In this document: positions 15,724 through 24,559 of the stretch, piece after piece
Numbering within the stretch: position 1 is the first letter of the stretch
Layout of the letters: each line of letters begins with the position of its first letter
Source: Gottschalkiaceae bacterium SANA
Lineage (GTDB): Bacteria > Bacillota > Clostridia > Tissierellales > GPF-1
DNA: 64,000 nucleotides
Direction of reading: 5' to 3'
Assembly: GCA_036323355.1 (NCBI GenBank)
Contig: AP028876.1
Coordinates: 3,348,001 to 3,412,000 of the forward strand
Made by a program: the position numbers and the translations under genes
The notes under the pieces: generated by a model
Database searches by the model: none
What the model saw: only the letters and a program-made list of their open reading frames with translations
What the model was told of the DNA's origin: nothing

Positions 15724-15747
15724 ATCCCATTGATCTGGAGGCCCTCT

Positions 15748-16044
15748 ATGACGACACATTCTACCATCAATTTACCTGTTCATTTGCCGATCACCTTAAG
15801 TAAACATACTCGTGCTAGCCAAACCGTAAAAAACATATCCCATTCATTAACTAATACACCTTATCAAATCAAAGAAATTCAAACAAACGATCAGGAACTC
15901 AAGGATTTCCTACTCACCCTCGGTTGTTATCGAGGAGAAACCATTACCGTAGTCTCAATTTTATCCGAAAGCTATGTCATCTTAATCAAAGATGCGCGAT
16001 ACAACATTGATCAAGAATTAGCTGAAGTCATTCACCTTGAATAA
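15748..16044 (+). CDS. feoA: FeoA ferrous iron transport protein
   Basis: The 98-residue protein is an SH3-like FeoA: LTLGCYRGETITVVSI and YNIDQELAEVIHL match the family beta-barrel core. About 30 polar residues precede the core, so it is longer than the usual ~75 residues. FeoA is a small cytoplasmic partner of FeoB. CTGGAGG precedes the ATG at 15748. FeoB starts 105 bases later. Confidence 0.88.
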   Translation: MTTHSTINLPVHLPITLSKHTRASQTVKNISHSLTNTPYQIKEIQTNDQELKDFLLTLGCYRGETITVVSILSESYVILIKDARYNIDQELAEVIHLE

Positions 16045-16149
16045 GTGAGACTTTCAACTATTCAATTGCACTCCCTCACCATACATACAGTACATCATCA
16101 ATTATTTACCTCCCATCCAAAGCATTGGGAGAACATAAAGGAGAAAAAT

Positions 16150-18150
16150 ATGAAAATTGCACTTGCAGGAAATCCAAACAGCGGTAAAACAAGCCTATAT
16201 AACGCGCTTACCGGTAAACTTGAGAAAATTGGTAACTGGGCTGGTGTTACCATCGAAAAAAAAGAAAGTCCTCTAAGAAAACAATACAATCCTACACATG
16301 AAGATCTTACCATCGTTGATCTACCTGGTGCTTATTCCCTCTCTCCTTTTACATCCGAAGAATCAATAACCCGGGACTTTATTTTAGAAGAAGCGCCCGA
16401 TATTATTATAAACATTGTCGATGCAACCAACCTAAGCCGTGGTTTATTTTTCACAACACAACTCCTTGAACTGGGAATACCTCTTGTTTTAGCTCTCAAC
16501 AAAACCGACTTACTTGCAAAAAAAGAAAAAGAAATCCGCGTGGCAGAGCTGGCTAAAGCCTTGGCTTGTCCCGTTGTTGAAACGATCGCAATAAAATCAA
16601 AAGATAATGGACTGGCATCATTAATTTCAACCGCAGCTGCGATTAAAGGAAAGACTCCAGCTCCTCCTTTTACAAGCAATCTTACCACGCTCTTACATAA
16701 AGAAGACCGAGAACTTGCAGACAAAAACCGATACGCATTTGTGAATACGCTCGTTTCAAAGGTTGAAATTCAAGAAAAAAAGAATAACCGTCAAACGAAA
16801 CAGGATGCCGCCGATCGATTTATTGCCCATAAATGGTTTGGCCTTCCCATCTTCGCTGTCGTCATGTGGTCTGTCTTTTCCATCTCTCAAACACATTTGG
16901 GCCCCTTGCTAGCAGACCTCCTTGCTGGATTGATTGATTCTCTCTACACTTCGGTCGCTGGAATGCTTGGCGAAGGGGTGTCACCGGTTTTACGCGCCCT
17001 CCTACTGGATGGCATAATCGGTGGTGTTGGTGCAGTTGTCGGATTTCTTCCCCTCATCATGGTCCTCTTTTTCTTACTTGCTCTGCTTGAAGACTGCGGT
17101 TATATGGCAAGAGTCGCCGTTGTTATGGATCGCTTTTTCAAACGGGTCGGCTTATCTGGAAAATCAATTATTCCGATGATTATCGGAACCGGTTGTGCCA
17201 TTCCAGGTATTATGGCAACAAGAACCATTCGCAATACACGCCAAAGAAGAACCACGGCTATGCTGACACCCTTTATGCCTTGTGGAGCAAAACTGCCCGT
17301 GATCGCTTTGTTTGCCGGCATATTCTTTAATGATGCAGCCTGGGTTGGAACCTTGATGTATTTTTTGGGAATTGCCATTATTGTTTTCGGTGCCTTACTC
17401 GTCATGCGAATTACTGGTGAAAAACACACGAAATCCTTTTTTATCGTAGAGTTGCCTGATTATCGATTTCCAAGCATAAAAAGGGCAAGCATTTCTATGC
17501 TATCCAGGGCAAAATCCTTTATCGTAAAAGCGGGTACCATCATCTTGCTCTGCAATGCCGCCATACAAATTATGCAAACCTTCAATTGGAAATTACAGGT
17601 GGTTGCTGAGGGTGCAGCCAACACAAGTATTCTAGCCAGTATCGCCTCTCCCTTTGCCATCTTAATGATCCCCTTGGGTTTCGGTGCATGGCAATTGGCA
17701 GCGGCAGCCATTACTGGATTTATTGCAAAAGAGAACGTAGTCGGAACCCTGGCTGTCGTCTATTCAATTACAAATTTCATCGATCCCGAAGCCAAAGCCC
17801 TGATTTCAGGAGGTGCAAGCGTCGCAAATATCATGGGATTGAGCTCAGCAGCCGCACTGTCCTATCTCGTATTCAACCTCTTTACTCCGCCATGCTTTGC
17901 AGCGATTGGAGCCATGAACGCTGAAATGGAAAGTCGAAAATGGCTTTGGGGAGGAATCGGATTTCAGTTTGGAATGGGTTATGTTGTCGCATTCTTTGTC
18001 TATCAATTGGGAACCCTTTTTACAACAGGTTTATTCGGCACTGGCTTCATCCCAGGATTGATTGGCGTCTCTGCATTTCTCGGCTTTCTCTTGCATCTCG
18101 CACGCAAGGGAAGTATGACAGAAGAAGAGTCACTAAAAACAGCAGCCTAG
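16150..18150 (+). CDS. feoB: FeoB ferrous iron transporter
   Basis: The 666-residue protein has an N-terminal GTPase domain with G1 GNPNSGKT (7-14), G3 DLPG, and G4 NKTD, then a polytopic membrane domain with two gate regions (IGTGCAIPGIM and FMPCGAKLPVI carry the conserved Cys). It imports Fe2+. The reading frame extends upstream of 16150, but AAAGGAG lies only before this ATG, whose product begins directly with the G domain as in the family. It is followed nine bases later by the Cys-rich Feo partner. Confidence 0.96.
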   Translation: MKIALAGNPNSGKTSLYNALTGKLEKIGNWAGVTIEKKESPLRKQYNPTHEDLTIVDLPGAYSLSPFTSEESITRDFILEEAPDIIINIVDATNLSRGLFFTTQLLELGIPLVLALNKTDLLAKKEKEIRVAELAKALACPVVETIAIKSKDNGLASLISTAAAIKGKTPAPPFTSNLTTLLHKEDRELADKNRYAFVNTLVSKVEIQEKKNNRQTKQDAADRFIAHKWFGLPIFAVVMWSVFSISQTHLGPLLADLLAGLIDSLYTSVAGMLGEGVSPVLRALLLDGIIGGVGAVVGFLPLIMVLFFLLALLEDCGYMARVAVVMDRFFKRVGLSGKSIIPMIIGTGCAIPGIMATRTIRNTRQRRTTAMLTPFMPCGAKLPVIALFAGIFFNDAAWVGTLMYFLGIAIIVFGALLVMRITGEKHTKSFFIVELPDYRFPSIKRASISMLSRAKSFIVKAGTIILLCNAAIQIMQTFNWKLQVVAEGAANTSILASIASPFAILMIPLGFGAWQLAAAAITGFIAKENVVGTLAVVYSITNFIDPEAKALISGGASVANIMGLSSAAALSYLVFNLFTPPCFAAIGAMNAEMESRKWLWGGIGFQFGMGYVVAFFVYQLGTLFTTGLFGTGFIPGLIGVSAFLGFLLHLARKGSMTEEESLKTAA

Positions 18151-18159
18151 GAGGATCAA

Positions 18160-18336
18160 ATGACTAATATACTCACGGGAATACTGATTATCACCATTCT
18201 TGGCTTGTCTATTTCAAAGATAATCCATGAAAAGCACAAAGGCTCAGTATGTATCGGTTGTCCCTATAGTGGATCAAAAGACTGCGCTTGCGCATGTAAA
18301 ATCGTAGAATTTTCAGAAGAAAAACATCCTTTGTAA
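18160..18336 (+). CDS. FeoB-associated Cys-rich membrane protein
   Basis: The 58-residue product has one N-terminal transmembrane helix (residues 3-21) and a cytoplasmic Cys cluster CIGCPYSGSKDCACAC. This layout fits the FeoB-associated Cys-rich membrane protein family, which stands in for FeoC in Firmicutes. A GGAGG site overlapping the feoB stop precedes the ATG. It closes the feoA-feoB operon. Confidence 0.85.
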   Translation: MTNILTGILIITILGLSISKIIHEKHKGSVCIGCPYSGSKDCACACKIVEFSEEKHPL

Positions 18337-18400
18337 CCCCCCCTCTTACTAGGATCATCTGAAGTAATACCTGCGTATTACATCACTCGCTTTCTGTATA

Positions 18401-18452
18401 AAAGGCACCCGACAGATTCGATCTCTATCGACTCTGTCAGGTGCCTTTTTTA
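18401..18452. terminator. Terminator of the feo operon, probably bidirectional
   Basis: AAGGCACC-(C)-GACAGA pairs with TCTGTC-(A)-GGTGCCTT around a 16-base loop and is followed by T6 on the plus strand. The flanking TAAAA also gives a weaker T-run on the minus strand, behind glutaredoxin. Between 18453 and 18589 nothing else was recognised. Confidence 0.8.
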
Positions 18453-18589
18453 TTGATCAATTTTTTACCATCATCGCGCAATAAAAAAAGAATTGTGTCC
18501 GTATTTAAATCGAACCCAATCCTCTTTAAAATTTAAATTTTTTTCCGTTCCGTGGATGCCTCCGCTTCACTTACTCTGCGGATGGTGTT

Positions 18590-18820
18590 TTATAGTCCGA
18601 GCAATTGATCAATTCGTGCCTTGTCAAATCCAACGACTTCTTCTTCACCAATCACCAATACAGGTACGCCCATATGGCCTTTTGCCATCAATTCCTTGCG
18701 TGCCTCCATATCTGTTTGCACGTTTTTCTCTTCATATTCTACATTGTTCAATTTTAAATAATCCTTTGCTGCCACACAATGTGGGCATGTGTTTGTTGAA
18801 TAAACGATCACTTTTTCCAT
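18590..18820 (-). CDS. Glutaredoxin-like protein (NrdH/Grx type)
   Basis: The 76-residue protein has a glutaredoxin fold with active site TCPHC (Cys12, Cys15), the cis-Pro motif GVPVLVI and a GFD turn. It would reduce disulfides or mixed thiols in the cytoplasm. The ATG at 18820 follows AAGGAGG. Its promoter contains a CsoR-like inverted repeat, so it may respond to copper or to sulfur/thiol stress together with ccdA-tlpA. Confidence 0.9.
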   Translation of the reverse strand: MEKVIVYSTNTCPHCVAAKDYLKLNNVEYEEKNVQTDMEARKELMAKGHMGVPVLVIGEEEVVGFDKARIDQLLGL

Positions 18821-18849
18821 GATAACGCCTCCTTTTTTCTTGTACAAAT

Positions 18850-18878
18850 AATATACCCCGATCGGGTATCTTTGTCAA
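18850..18878 (-). promoter_or_regulatory. Glutaredoxin promoter with CsoR-like operator
   Basis: A near-consensus promoter reads TTGACA (18873-18878), 17 bases, TATATT (18850-18855). The near-palindrome ATACCCGATCGGGGTAT (18853-18869) fills the spacer. The -35 overlaps the stop codon of lplA. Confidence 0.8.
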
Positions 18879-19750
18879 CTAATATTTTGTTCTTTCATCC
18901 AACGGAGAATATCATCCGGCACTGATTTTCCTACCCCGCTTTGATCAAAACAATCAGAAAGCTGCAAAATTTTTCCGCTTTTAACCTTTATTTCATGATT
19001 CTCCCATTTTACGGTAAAGGGTGGAGTCATTCCCCGATTCCATTCCCAGGTTCTGTATTTCTCCTCCGCCAAAGCCTCCGCCTTCTCTATAAGATCACCA
19101 TCCGGCTGCCACATTTTACAGGGTGTCGAATCCATAATTCCTTGAATCCAACGCTCCAGAAAAAGCTTTGTGGTCGTCTCAGGCAGATACTCTGATAAAT
19201 TTACAATAGGCGACGGAACAGAAGGGGAAGCAAAGCTTTCAAATTCCACCCCACTGTCTCTGTCCAGTAATCGATGAATCCGATCCAGATCTGAATCAAA
19301 GAGCAGGGTCCCATGAAACAAGGTCGTATCGCGCCGCATATATTGCGCAGATCCAGATATCTTTTTCCCGTCAATGCGAAAATCATTCCGATCGGAGGTT
19401 TGAATATCCAAACCCATTGCTCGAAGACCCTGTAAAACCGACCCGTAAAGCAAGGGAAAATCAACCGTTTTACTGGGTACATCCTTCAAAATCAAGCTGT
19501 AATTAATATTGCCCTCGTCATGAACCACACAACCCCCACCAGAAATCCGTCTAAGTACAGGAATGGCTTTTGCTTGAGCATAAGCCAAATTTGCTTCAAT
19601 CCAAGGATTTTGGTGCTTGCCTATAATCACAGAGGGTGAATTCCGGTACAGAAACAAGAGACTCTTACAATCGGCTTCAAAAAAGAAAATTTCTTCCAAG
19701 GCCAGATGAAAGGCGGGGTCTCTTCTTTCTGAAACAACAATCTTCATCAT
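18875..19750 (-). CDS. lplA: Lipoate-protein ligase A family protein
   Basis: The 291-residue protein has the LplA/LipB catalytic fold: RRISGGGCVVHDEGN near residue 70 (lipoyl-AMP loop) and the reactive-lysine motif GKKISGSAQ near residue 125. It attaches scavenged lipoate to E2 or GcvH proteins. The start overlaps the end of rsmA by four bases, so it is part of the tatD-rnmV-rsmA transcript. No lipoate-dependent complex is encoded nearby, and octanoyltransferase activity cannot be excluded. Confidence 0.88.
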   Translation of the reverse strand: MMKIVVSERRDPAFHLALEEIFFFEADCKSLLFLYRNSPSVIIGKHQNPWIEANLAYAQAKAIPVLRRISGGGCVVHDEGNINYSLILKDVPSKTVDFPLLYGSVLQGLRAMGLDIQTSDRNDFRIDGKKISGSAQYMRRDTTLFHGTLLFDSDLDRIHRLLDRDSGVEFESFASPSVPSPIVNLSEYLPETTTKLFLERWIQGIMDSTPCKMWQPDGDLIEKAEALAEEKYRTWEWNRGMTPPFTVKWENHEIKVKSGKILQLSDCFDQSGVGKSVPDDILRWMKEQNIS

Positions 19751-20613
19751 GCCAAAACCTCACCAATGGCGTCAGCCAGTCGGCCAAATTCCTCGAGGGA
19801 CAAAGACTCTCCCCTTCGCTTGGGATCAATCTCCGCCGCTGCCAAGGCTTGTCGCAGAAGGTCCTTCTCAATCCCCATTGTCGAAGATAAGGTGTTCGGT
19901 AGGGTCTTTCTCCGTTGGGCAAAGCCCGCTTTAACAACACGAAAGAACATCTCCTCATCCTTTACATCCACTGCCGGCTTTTCTCGACGAACCAAGGCAA
20001 TCACGGCTGAATCCACATTCGGTGATGGGAAAAAGGAATTCGAGGATACCGTCGTTACAATTTTAGCCTCTGCGTAGTATTGGACCGCAATAGAAAGGGT
20101 CCCATAGGCCTTGGTAGACGGTACTGCTTGCATCCGATCCGCCACTTCCTTTTGTACCATAACAACAATGCGCTCCACCGGCAGTTTTTGTTCAAAAAAG
20201 TTCATAATAATCGGTGTCGTAATATAGTATGGCAGGTTTGCCACAACTTTAACCTGGGCACCCGATAACTTTTCTTCAAACAATTGAGGCAAATTCAATT
20301 TCAAAATATCGCCATGTACCACTTCCACATTGTCATAGTCTTCAAGGGTTTCCTCTAATACTGGCAAGAGTCCCCGATCAATCTCTACGGCAACTACCCG
20401 GCCAGCTCGTTCGCATAGGACCTGGGTCAAGACACCAATTCCAGGACCAACTTCTAGAACCACATCCTTCTCGGTCAATTCAGCGCCCTCGGCAATCTGA
20501 TCCAATACCGATCCGTCAATTAAAAAATTCTGGCCCAGGCTCTTGGAAAAGTGAAAGCCGTGTCGGCCCAAGACCTCCCGCATCACCGATGTCTTATATA
20601 GTCTCTCTTTCAT
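19747..20613 (-). CDS. rsmA: 16S rRNA dimethyladenosine transferase (RsmA/KsgA)
   Basis: RsmA dimethylates A1518 and A1519 of 16S rRNA during small-subunit assembly. The 288-residue protein has the SAM-binding loop LEVGPGIGVLT, the catalytic NLPYYITTPI and the C-terminal helical domain with FAQRRKTLPN. It overlaps rnmV by 20 bases. The tatD-rnmV-rsmA order is the conserved Firmicute arrangement. Confidence 0.97.
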   Translation of the reverse strand: MKERLYKTSVMREVLGRHGFHFSKSLGQNFLIDGSVLDQIAEGAELTEKDVVLEVGPGIGVLTQVLCERAGRVVAVEIDRGLLPVLEETLEDYDNVEVVHGDILKLNLPQLFEEKLSGAQVKVVANLPYYITTPIIMNFFEQKLPVERIVVMVQKEVADRMQAVPSTKAYGTLSIAVQYYAEAKIVTTVSSNSFFPSPNVDSAVIALVRREKPAVDVKDEEMFFRVVKAGFAQRRKTLPNTLSSTMGIEKDLLRQALAAAEIDPKRRGESLSLEEFGRLADAIGEVLA

Positions 20614-21142
20614 GGGTCGCCTCCTTTATCGCGGATTTAAGTTCCTCATCTGTAATATCAAAATGATTCAATCGGCGCATAAACTGCAAGGTATTTCCAT
20701 AGCCAAGTCCCAGCAGGCGGCCCACCCTGATCCGCAGATCTTTGGACCCCTTGCCGCCACACAAACCCAATTGAATCATATCGGTTTGAACATAGCGATC
20801 CACGCCTTCCCGCTCTGTCCGACAGGTTTCAAGAGCCTTTCTGATCGCCGCAACCGATGCATTCTCGACACCAATATTGCCCTTGTGCGTCGCCGCCTCC
20901 CGTGGAATAAAGGCATGCTTGCATCCTGGCACTTGTTTGGCTATTTCGTTTCGAATCCGTTCACCCGCATAATCCGGGTCCGTCAAAATAATGACGCCAC
21001 AGCGCTTCTGTGCTTGCCGAATTCGATCAAACAGGTCTTCTGGATACCCAAATCCACTGGTTGAAATAATCTGACACGCCACAGCCTTTTTGACAGCGGA
21101 AACATCATCCTTACCCTCCACCACAATTACTTCTTGAATCAT
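20594..21142 (-). CDS. rnmV: Ribonuclease M5
   Basis: RNase M5 matures 5S rRNA. The 182-residue protein has a Toprim domain with VVEGKDD at residues 7-13 and the acidic LTDPDYAG motif near residue 54, which bind Mg2+. The start codon lies directly after the tatD stop, so translation is likely coupled. Confidence 0.95.
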   Translation of the reverse strand: MIQEVIVVEGKDDVSAVKKAVACQIISTSGFGYPEDLFDRIRQAQKRCGVIILTDPDYAGERIRNEIAKQVPGCKHAFIPREAATHKGNIGVENASVAAIRKALETCRTEREGVDRYVQTDMIQLGLCGGKGSKDLRIRVGRLLGLGYGNTLQFMRRLNHFDITDEELKSAIKEATHERETI

Positions 21143-21919
21143 CTACTCTTCCTCAATTCCATAAATTCGTCTTGCATTTTCATCCGTGATCCGTCCAATT
21201 TCAATGGGATCCAAGCCACGAAGCCGTGCAATTTCCTGAATAATAAACCGTACCTTTGCCGGATCGTTTCGTTTCCCTCTAAAAGGTTCCGGGGTTTGAT
21301 AGGGCGCATCCGTTTCCACCAATAAGCGATCCAACGGAACCCGGATTGCAGCTTCTTTGACTTTCTTGGCATTTTTGAAAGTCACTGTACCAGGCATTGA
21401 AATATAAAATCCCAGTTTTAGATATTCCTCCATGACCTCAACGCTACCGGAAAAGCTATGCAAAATTCCTTTTAAACGTCCGTCCTGCTCCGCCTTTAGA
21501 ATTTCTACCATATCTCCGTGGGCGTCTCGACAATGAATATTCACTGGCATACCCAATCGTTTTGCCAAGCGAAGTTGATCGATAAACCACTTCTTCTGTA
21601 CTTCTTTTGGCGATTGGTCCCAATAATAATCAAGTCCAATTTCACCGATGGCAACCGCCTTGGGATGATTGGCTAATTCTTCCAATTTCTCAAGATCACC
21701 CGTCTTCGCGAGGTGAGTCTCGTGGGGATAAATTCCCACAGCTGCGTAAAGGTAGACTGTTTTTTCGCACAAAGCTAATACCGCTTTGGCATTCTCTACA
21801 TTCACAGAAGCATTCACCACCCCAGTCACTTCTCGGGCGGGTAGGTCAAGCAACAATTGCTGGCGATCTTCATCGAATCGTTTTGAATCCAAATGCGCGT
21901 GACTATCAAATATTCGCAT
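21143..21919 (-). CDS. tatD: TatD family metal-dependent deoxyribonuclease
   Basis: The 258-residue TIM-barrel hydrolase has the metal ligands FDSHAHLD near the N-terminus, IGEIGLDYYW, IHCRDAHGDM, ILHSFSG and LVETDAPY. TatD enzymes are 3' exonucleases tied to DNA repair and turnover. An in-frame GGAGG lies upstream. It starts a block of tightly spaced genes tatD-rnmV-rsmA-lplA. Confidence 0.95.
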   Translation of the reverse strand: MRIFDSHAHLDSKRFDEDRQQLLLDLPAREVTGVVNASVNVENAKAVLALCEKTVYLYAAVGIYPHETHLAKTGDLEKLEELANHPKAVAIGEIGLDYYWDQSPKEVQKKWFIDQLRLAKRLGMPVNIHCRDAHGDMVEILKAEQDGRLKGILHSFSGSVEVMEEYLKLGFYISMPGTVTFKNAKKVKEAAIRVPLDRLLVETDAPYQTPEPFRGKRNDPAKVRFIIQEIARLRGLDPIEIGRITDENARRIYGIEEE

Positions 21920-21927
21920 ATGACCTC

Positions 21928-22458
21928 CTATTTTTTCTTCTTTTTCTTTTTTGACTTTAAAAATCCAAACCTTTTTAATTCCGTTTCAACACGTGACCGA
22001 TCGCCCACTACGCTCAAATACACGTCACGTCTTCGCCCTTTTTTCGTCTCAGCTACAAGGTGCAAACGAGACGTACCCGTCTTGCGTCCTGGCTCCATGT
22101 GCATTTCAATAACCTTGTCGTAGTCAAAATACGTTGTTGCCGCCTGGATTCCATGCTCGCGGATCTTGGGGGTCTGTGTTATATACACACCAAAATAAAC
22201 CCACCAAAGTGCCCAAAAAGGCAATACGCTAAGCAATCCCGTTTGCCAGCTTGTACCCATACGCGTCATCTCATAGTAAAAGTAAAAAACGGTTAAGGCA
22301 ACAAACATGACCGATAAAATCATACGCTGCTTCTTGTCCGCCTGAAAGGCATAGATGACTGCGCCTCCTCGTTTTTTAAATTGAAACAATCGGAAAAACA
22401 AGCTGCCCACCATGCCCACTGCCATAAATGTCAGTAAATAATAAAAATCAAACGTCAT
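21928..22458 (-). CDS. Membrane protein of unknown function with PH-like tail and poly-Lys end
   Basis: The 176-residue product has an N-terminal helix, two further transmembrane segments near residues 46-65 and 72-92, and a soluble domain that looks like the small bPH-like domains found after two-helix anchors. It ends in KSKKKKKKK. The final codons come from a homopurine tract and could be prone to slippage. It sits between metG and tatD, eight bases before tatD. A protein of similar layout lies at 33470. No function is known. Confidence 0.75.
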   Translation of the reverse strand: MTFDFYYLLTFMAVGMVGSLFFRLFQFKKRGGAVIYAFQADKKQRMILSVMFVALTVFYFYYEMTRMGTSWQTGLLSVLPFWALWWVYFGVYITQTPKIREHGIQAATTYFDYDKVIEMHMEPGRKTGTSRLHLVAETKKGRRRDVYLSVVGDRSRVETELKRFGFLKSKKKKKKK

Positions 22459-22475
22459 CGTACCCTCCTAGAATC

Positions 22476-22500
22476 AAGAAGGGGCCTGAAATCAGGCCCC
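22476..22500 (-). terminator. Hairpin after metG
   Basis: GGGGCCTGA / TCAGGCCCC with a two-base loop, then TTCTTG on the minus strand. The U-run is weak, so read-through into the downstream block is likely. Confidence 0.6.
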
Positions 22501-22504
22501 TCGC

Positions 22505-24517
22505 TTACCAAACCTTTGTGCCTGAAGCGATGGAATCCGCTACTGTAGCCAAAGTAAAAGTTTCTTTGTCTTCCGCTGCCAAAATCATGCCATGGCTGAT
22601 TTCTCCGCGTAGTTTTCTTGGTTTCAAGTTTGTTACAACCATCACCTGTTTACCAATTAAGGCATCGGGTTGATAGTGTTTGGCAATTCCCGAAACAATT
22701 TGACGCCGTTCTTCTCCCAATTGAACCTGAAGAACCAAAAGCTTATCTGCATTTGGATGCTTTTTCGCTTCCACGATCGTCGCAACCCGCAGATCCACTT
22801 TAGTAAAGTCATCAAATTCGATGATCTTGATTTCGTCCTTGTCTTCGGCTTCTTTTTCCTCAGCTTCCTTCTCCTCAGCTTCCTTTGCGGACTTTGCTGC
22901 CGGTTTTGCAATCGGCTGGCCTGTTTTCGCTGCGAAGAATTTTGCGTTTTCTTCATCGATTCGAATCAATTCCTTTTCGATATCGAGACGAGGGAAAAGG
23001 TTGGCTCCCTTAATGACGGTACGCCCAACTGGCAATGTACCCCAAACACCAACAACATCCCAGGTTGTTTCATGACCTTCTTCGATCCCCAATTGCGTCC
23101 AAATTCGATTTGATGTTTTCTCCATAAATGGACGAATTAAAATCGAAATAATTCGAATGGATTCCGATAGGTTGTATAAGACTGTATCCAATCTCGGTTT
23201 TCGTTCTTCATCCTTGGCTAAAATCCAAGGCGTTGTTTCATCAATATATTTATTGGTCCGGCTTACCAACTTCCAAATTGACTCCAATGCACCAGAGAAA
23301 TCCAATTTATCCATGGCAGCTTCCACGTTCATCGAAGTATCGCCAGCCATTTTTTTCAGTTCTTTGTCAATGGGCTCCGTAACCGTTGGCGTCGGCATAA
23401 TCGCTTGGTTATATTTCTCGATCATAGCAATGGTTCGACTCACCAAGTTCCCCAGATCATTCGCTAAATCTGAATTGATGCGAGACAAGAATTTCTCGCG
23501 CGTAAAGGATCCATCAGAACCAAAAGAAAACTCTCGAAGCAAGAAATACTTCAAAGCGTCAATCCCATAAAGCTCGATCAATGGCTCGGCATACATCACA
23601 TTCCCTTTGGATTTTGACATCTTGTCATTGTCAAAAAGAATCCATCCATGTCCGAAAACCTGTTTAGGCAAGGGCAGATCCAAAGCCATCAACATTGCAG
23701 GCCATATCAGGGTATGAAAGCGAATAATTTCTTTTCCAACCAAATGCACATCAGCTGGCCAGAACTTCTCAAATTCTCCTTCATCATCAGATGAATAACC
23801 CAAGGCAGAAATGTAATTAAGTACGGCATCAAACCAAACATAAATAACATGCTTGTCATCAAAGGGTACTTTAATTCCCCAGTCGAAAGTGGTTCTAGAG
23901 ACACAGAGATCATCCAAACCTGGTTTCAAGAAGTTGTTCACCATCTCTTTTTTTCTGGTTGCCGGCAAAAGGAAATTGGAATCCTCAGCAAAAAGCGTTT
24001 CCAATTCTTCTTGGTATTTCGATAATTTAAAGAAATATGCCTCTTCTTTGGCGATATGCACCTCACGGCCACAATCAGGACACTTGCCATCCTTTAATTG
24101 AGACTCCGTCCAAAAAGACTCGCAAGGGGTACAATAAAACCCTTCATATTCTCCTTTATAAATATCTCCCTTGTCATAAAGCTTTTGAAAAGCCGCCTGA
24201 ACAGTCGCCTCGTGACGGGGTTCCGTTGTGCGGATAAAATCATCATAGCTGATTTCTAGATCACTCCACAGCTTCTTAACATCCTTTAAAATGCCATCCA
24301 AATACTGGATTGGTGTTAGGCCTTTGGCTTCAGCCACCAATTGAATTTTTTGACCATGTTCATCAGTTCCCGTCAAAAACTTTACATCAAATCCAGCCAA
24401 TCGCTTAAAGCGGGCTAAAGCATCCGCTGCAACTGTCGTATAGGTATGTCCCAGGTGAAGATTCCCACTCGGATAATAGATCGGGGTCGTTAAATAAAAT
24501 TTCTTTTTCTCACTCAT
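22505..24517 (-). CDS. metG: Methionyl-tRNA synthetase
   Basis: The 670-residue class I synthetase has HLGH (21-24), a zinc-binding segment (CTPC ... CPDC), and KMSKSKGN near residue 300. A C-terminal EMAP-like tRNA-binding domain (DDFTKVDLRVATI ...) is joined by an acidic linker made of repeated KEAEE units. This is the dimeric long form found in Bacillus and clostridia. The gene is preceded by a T-box leader with an AUG specifier. Confidence 0.97.
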   Translation of the reverse strand: MSEKKKFYLTTPIYYPSGNLHLGHTYTTVAADALARFKRLAGFDVKFLTGTDEHGQKIQLVAEAKGLTPIQYLDGILKDVKKLWSDLEISYDDFIRTTEPRHEATVQAAFQKLYDKGDIYKGEYEGFYCTPCESFWTESQLKDGKCPDCGREVHIAKEEAYFFKLSKYQEELETLFAEDSNFLLPATRKKEMVNNFLKPGLDDLCVSRTTFDWGIKVPFDDKHVIYVWFDAVLNYISALGYSSDDEGEFEKFWPADVHLVGKEIIRFHTLIWPAMLMALDLPLPKQVFGHGWILFDNDKMSKSKGNVMYAEPLIELYGIDALKYFLLREFSFGSDGSFTREKFLSRINSDLANDLGNLVSRTIAMIEKYNQAIMPTPTVTEPIDKELKKMAGDTSMNVEAAMDKLDFSGALESIWKLVSRTNKYIDETTPWILAKDEERKPRLDTVLYNLSESIRIISILIRPFMEKTSNRIWTQLGIEEGHETTWDVVGVWGTLPVGRTVIKGANLFPRLDIEKELIRIDEENAKFFAAKTGQPIAKPAAKSAKEAEEKEAEEKEAEDKDEIKIIEFDDFTKVDLRVATIVEAKKHPNADKLLVLQVQLGEERRQIVSGIAKHYQPDALIGKQVMVVTNLKPRKLRGEISHGMILAAEDKETFTLATVADSIASGTKVW

Positions 24518-24559
24518 TGTATCCTCCTTGTTTGCTTACCGCTGGGCACGAATTTTAGA

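Noticed and set aside
18453-18589. Small RNA or gene between the feo terminator and glutaredoxin
   Set aside because: Only A/T-rich sequence and a weak imperfect repeat are seen; no promoter, ORF or strong hairpin supports a gene.
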